A stretch of 33,869 bases of DNA from positions 1 through 33,869 of the forward strand of contig VCMI01000058.1 in NCBI GenBank assembly GCA_006222135.1, read 5' to 3'. How positions within the stretch are numbered: position 1 is the stretch's first letter; every line of letters begins with the position of its first letter. The DNA is from Thiomicrorhabdus sp. GTDB taxonomy: Bacteria; Pseudomonadota; Gammaproteobacteria; Thiomicrospirales; Thiomicrospiraceae. The notes beneath the pieces are model-generated. The model made no database searches, had not been told where the DNA came from, and saw only the letters and a list, made by a program, of their open reading frames with translations. Made by a program: the position numbers and the translations under genes. Positions 31,142-33,869 of this stretch are shown one piece after another.

Positions 31142-32202
31142 GCAATTTGACAGGCCCGAATATCCAACTCAATGAATTAGGTCAACTCCATCACTTCCTG
31201 ACGATTGAAGGTCTAAAACAGCATCACTTGGTCGAAATATTAGATACAGCTGAATCCTTTATCAATCCGAAGACCCGAGAGATCAAACAAGTACCGATTC
31301 TGCGTGGAAAAACCATTATGAATCTCTTTTTTGAGCCAAGTACTCGAACCCGTACCACCTTTGAAATCGCTGAAAAACGTCTCTCGGCGCAAGTCGAAAG
31401 CTTGGATATTCAAACCTCTGCCGCTAAAAAAGGGGAATCTCTGCTCGATACGCTGTGGAACTTACAAGCGATGCAGACCGATATGTTTGTGATTCGTCAT
31501 GCGCAAAGTGGTGCGGCACAGTTTTTTTCGCAACACGTCGCCCCGCATGTGCATGTTTTAAATGCGGGTGATGGTCAACACGCCCACCCCACGCAAGCGA
31601 TGCTCGATATGTTTACCATTCGTAAACACAAAGGCAGCATCTATGATTTGAAAGTTGCGATTGTCGGTGATGTGTTACACAGCCGAGTAGTACGCTCACA
31701 GATTCAAGCCTTGAGTATTTTAGAAGCGCGTGAAATTCGCGTGGTTGGCCCTAAAACACTCATGCCAGAAAGTCCTGATGCCATGGGCATCCATATCTAT
31801 CACGATATGGAAGAAGGCATTAAGGATGTCGATGTCATTATTATGGTGCGCCTACAAAATGAACGTATGACCAGCGCGTTGATTCCCAGTGAAAAAGAGT
31901 TCTTTAAACTTTATGGACTGACGAAAGAACGTCTTGCACTGGCAAAACCCGATGCCATTGTTATGCATCCTGGGCCAATCAATCGAGGGGTTGAAATTTC
32001 CTCTGCGGTTGCGGATGGCCCCCAATCCGTCATTCTAGAACAGGTCACCTACGGCATTGCGGTGCGCATGGCGGTTATGTCCATTATTATGAGCAATGCC
32101 GCTCAATTGAAACAGCATCATGCCGAACAAGAAGCTGCGCAAGCTTCGCTTAATTTAGACGACCCGTTAACCCTTGATGCAATCGTGGAGGCAAACTCGT
32201 GA
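31138..32202 (+). CDS. pyrB: aspartate carbamoyltransferase catalytic subunit
   Basis: [46 protein letters not shown]. Confidence 0.98.
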   Translation: MSNLTGPNIQLNELGQLHHFLTIEGLKQHHLVEILDTAESFINPKTREIKQVPILRGKTIMNLFFEPSTRTRTTFEIAEKRLSAQVESLDIQTSAAKKGESLLDTLWNLQAMQTDMFVIRHAQSGAAQFFSQHVAPHVHVLNAGDGQHAHPTQAMLDMFTIRKHKGSIYDLKVAIVGDVLHSRVVRSQIQALSILEAREIRVVGPKTLMPESPDAMGIHIYHDMEEGIKDVDVIIMVRLQNERMTSALIPSEKEFFKLYGLTKERLALAKPDAIVMHPGPINRGVEISSAVADGPQSVILEQVTYGIAVRMAVMSIIMSNAAQLKQHHAEQEAAQASLNLDDPLTLDAIVEANS

Positions 32203-33485
32203 AATTAGCCATTCAAAACGGACGCATTATTGATCCAAGCCAAAACCTTGATCAAGTCACCAATTTATATCTCTCTCGTGGCCGCATTGTCGGCATGGGA
32301 GATCAAGCACCAGAAGGTTTTACAGCCGACCAAGAGATTGATGCCAGCGGTAAATGGATCCTACCAGGCCTGGTCGATTTACAGGCGCGTTTAGGCGAAC
32401 CTGGCAGTAACTTTGCAGGCAGTATCGCCTCTGAAACCAAAGCGGCCGTGGCCGGCGGTATTACCAGCGTCTGCTGTCCACCTGATACCTCTCCAGTAAA
32501 TGACTCACAAGCGGTCACAGAATTAATACAACGTCGCGCACGCCAGGCTTCTACGGCATTTGTTATGCCCATTGGCGCTTTGACGATTGATTTAAAAGGC
32601 GAACGCCTCAGTGGCATTTACTCCTTAAAGCAGGCAGGCTGCGTAGCGTTAAGCCAGGCGAACACCCCTATTCGCAGTGCTCTAACGTTAAAAAATGCTT
32701 TGGAATATACGTCTACCCTAGACATGGTGGTCATGTTACGTTGTGAAGACCAGCAACTTAAAAACAGTGGGGTTGCGCACAGCGGCCCTGTTAGTTCACG
32801 CTTAGGACTGCCCGAAATTCCGCCTTCAGCAGAAACCACGGCTCTTGCACGCGATTTAATTCTGGTGGAAGAAGCTGGCGTTCATGCTCACTTTTCACAA
32901 CTCTCTTGCGCACGTTCGGTCGAGATGATTGCCGACGCTAAAAAACGCGGATTACCCATCACTTGTGATGTGGCTATCCACCAACTGCACCTCTCTGAAA
33001 TGGATGTTCTTGGCTTTAACAGCCTATTTCACGTCTCCCCGCCTTTACGCAGCATGCGAGACAAACAGGCGTTGTTAATGGGATTAAAGTCTGGCGTCAT
33101 TGATGCTGTGGTGAGTGACCACACGCCATTGCAAAAAGATGAAAAACTGCTGCCCTTTGGTGAAAGCATGCCGGGTATTAGTGGTTTAGAAACCTTACTG
33201 CCTCTGTTACTGAAATTGGTGCAAGAGAATGAGCTCGATCTACTGACGGCCATCCGCTCTGTCACACAAAACCCTGCAAAAATCCTGGGAGTACAAAGAG
33301 GTTCGCTAGAAATTAACCACCCCGCTGACTTATGTATTATAAATCCTGAGGGAGTTTGGACTTTAAAAGCAGACGAAATGCTCAGTGAAGGTCAGAATAC
33401 GCCTTTCCAAGGCTGGGAGTTTATCGGGCAGGTAGAGCAAACCTTCTTCCAAGGTCGTTCAGTTTATCGCAATAATCAAGCATAA
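32199..33485 (+). CDS. pyrC': dihydroorotase-like protein, probably the non-catalytic PyrC' type
   Basis: Amidohydrolase fold [23 protein letters not shown]...; the usual DxHxH metal-binding motif is DLQAR here; overlaps pyrB. Confidence 0.9.
   Translation: MKLAIQNGRIIDPSQNLDQVTNLYLSRGRIVGMGDQAPEGFTADQEIDASGKWILPGLVDLQARLGEPGSNFAGSIASETKAAVAGGITSVCCPPDTSPVNDSQAVTELIQRRARQASTAFVMPIGALTIDLKGERLSGIYSLKQAGCVALSQANTPIRSALTLKNALEYTSTLDMVVMLRCEDQQLKNSGVAHSGPVSSRLGLPEIPPSAETTALARDLILVEEAGVHAHFSQLSCARSVEMIADAKKRGLPITCDVAIHQLHLSEMDVLGFNSLFHVSPPLRSMRDKQALLMGLKSGVIDAVVSDHTPLQKDEKLLPFGESMPGISGLETLLPLLLKLVQENELDLLTAIRSVTQNPAKILGVQRGSLEINHPADLCIINPEGVWTLKADEMLSEGQNTPFQGWEFIGQVEQTFFQGRSVYRNNQA
32363..32374. 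repeat. ACCAGGCCTGGT palindrome copy 8 (inside pyrC')
   Basis: Exact match; encodes PGL. Confidence 0.95.
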
Positions 33486-33495
33486 AGCCCCTAGA

Positions 33496-33869
33496 GTGAA
33501 TCCGAATACTTTTGCTATTTCTGACTGGAAGCAGTCAGAACAAACCGCAGACTTCTGGCTTATTAGTCTGACGTTAACCAGCCCGTCTCTATTTGATATT
33601 GGCACAATCTTCTGGCTAGATTCAAACCCAGAACCTCTCCGTCTATTTAATCAAGCGTTACAATCCAACAGCATTAAACTACAACTGTTGAGTCGTGCGC
33701 CCATCACGAAGACAATAGATCCAAGCCAGATAAATTGCTCTCCACCGAGAACGGCTACAACCGCGATACCTGCCTCTGGAAATCTACTGATTCTTGGCAG
33801 CGGTTTAGAAATGGCGACCCTTTTTTATATTGCAAAACAGAGACAACCTTCTCATGCTAGTCGTCGTGT
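33496..33869 (+). CDS. partial CDS, possible FAD/NAD(P)-binding reductase (PyrK-like), runs off the window
   Basis: GTG start; VNPNTFAISDWKQSEQTADFWLISLTLTSPSLFDIGTIFWL...LLSRAPIT...GNLLILGSGLEMATLFYIAKQR; open to the end. Confidence 0.4.
   Translation, partial: MNPNTFAISDWKQSEQTADFWLISLTLTSPSLFDIGTIFWLDSNPEPLRLFNQALQSNSIKLQLLSRAPITKTIDPSQINCSPPRTATTAIPASGNLLILGSGLEMATLFYIAKQRQPSHASRR

Noticed and set aside
2886-32374. The palindrome as a transcription factor operator only
   Set aside because: Five of eight exact copies lie inside coding regions of unrelated genes, so an operator does not explain the distribution well.
30098-33485. ruvX-pyrR-pyrB-pyrC' order as novel
   Set aside because: Matches the known yqgE-ruvX-pyrR-pyrB-pyrC' arrangement in pseudomonads.
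1-33869. CRISPR array, transposon or prophage
   Set aside because: No regularly spaced direct repeats, no transposase, integrase or phage structural genes seen.

Overview
A 33.9-kb segment of a gammaproteobacterial chromosome. Gene content and protein style suggest a Thiomicrospira/Hydrogenovibrio/Thiomicrorhabdus-like sulfur oxidiser; this placement is inference. Most of the window is core genes: the macromolecular synthesis cluster rpsU-yqeY-dnaG-rpoD with a CAU-anticodon tRNA beside rpoD, tsaD, plsY, folB, uppP, a bifunctional NAD(P)HX repair gene, purEK, metK-metF, rsmE, gshAB, apbE, yqgE, ruvX and pyrR-pyrB-pyrC'. Accessory parts are a papain-like cysteine peptidase candidate with a convergent 58-aa ORF at the left end, two tandem FliG C-domain-like proteins, and a c-di-GMP island (lipoprotein PhnD-like sensor, HAMP-PAS-GGDEF-EAL protein, and a convergent EAL-CBS-GGDEF protein). 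The most unusual signal is not a gene. The 10-bp palindrome CCAGGCCTGG, usually extended to ACCAGGCCTGGT or TGACCAGGCCTGGTCA, occurs 8 times exactly in coding and intergenic DNA, where about 0.03 copies would be expected by chance. It resembles a HIP1-like highly iterated palindrome or an uptake/recognition signal. Three genes (nnrE/nnrD, phnD-like, rsmE) are broken by single-base indels in homopolymers, so sequencing error must be excluded. Both window ends carry an inverted ACACGACGACT motif that may be a construction artefact.
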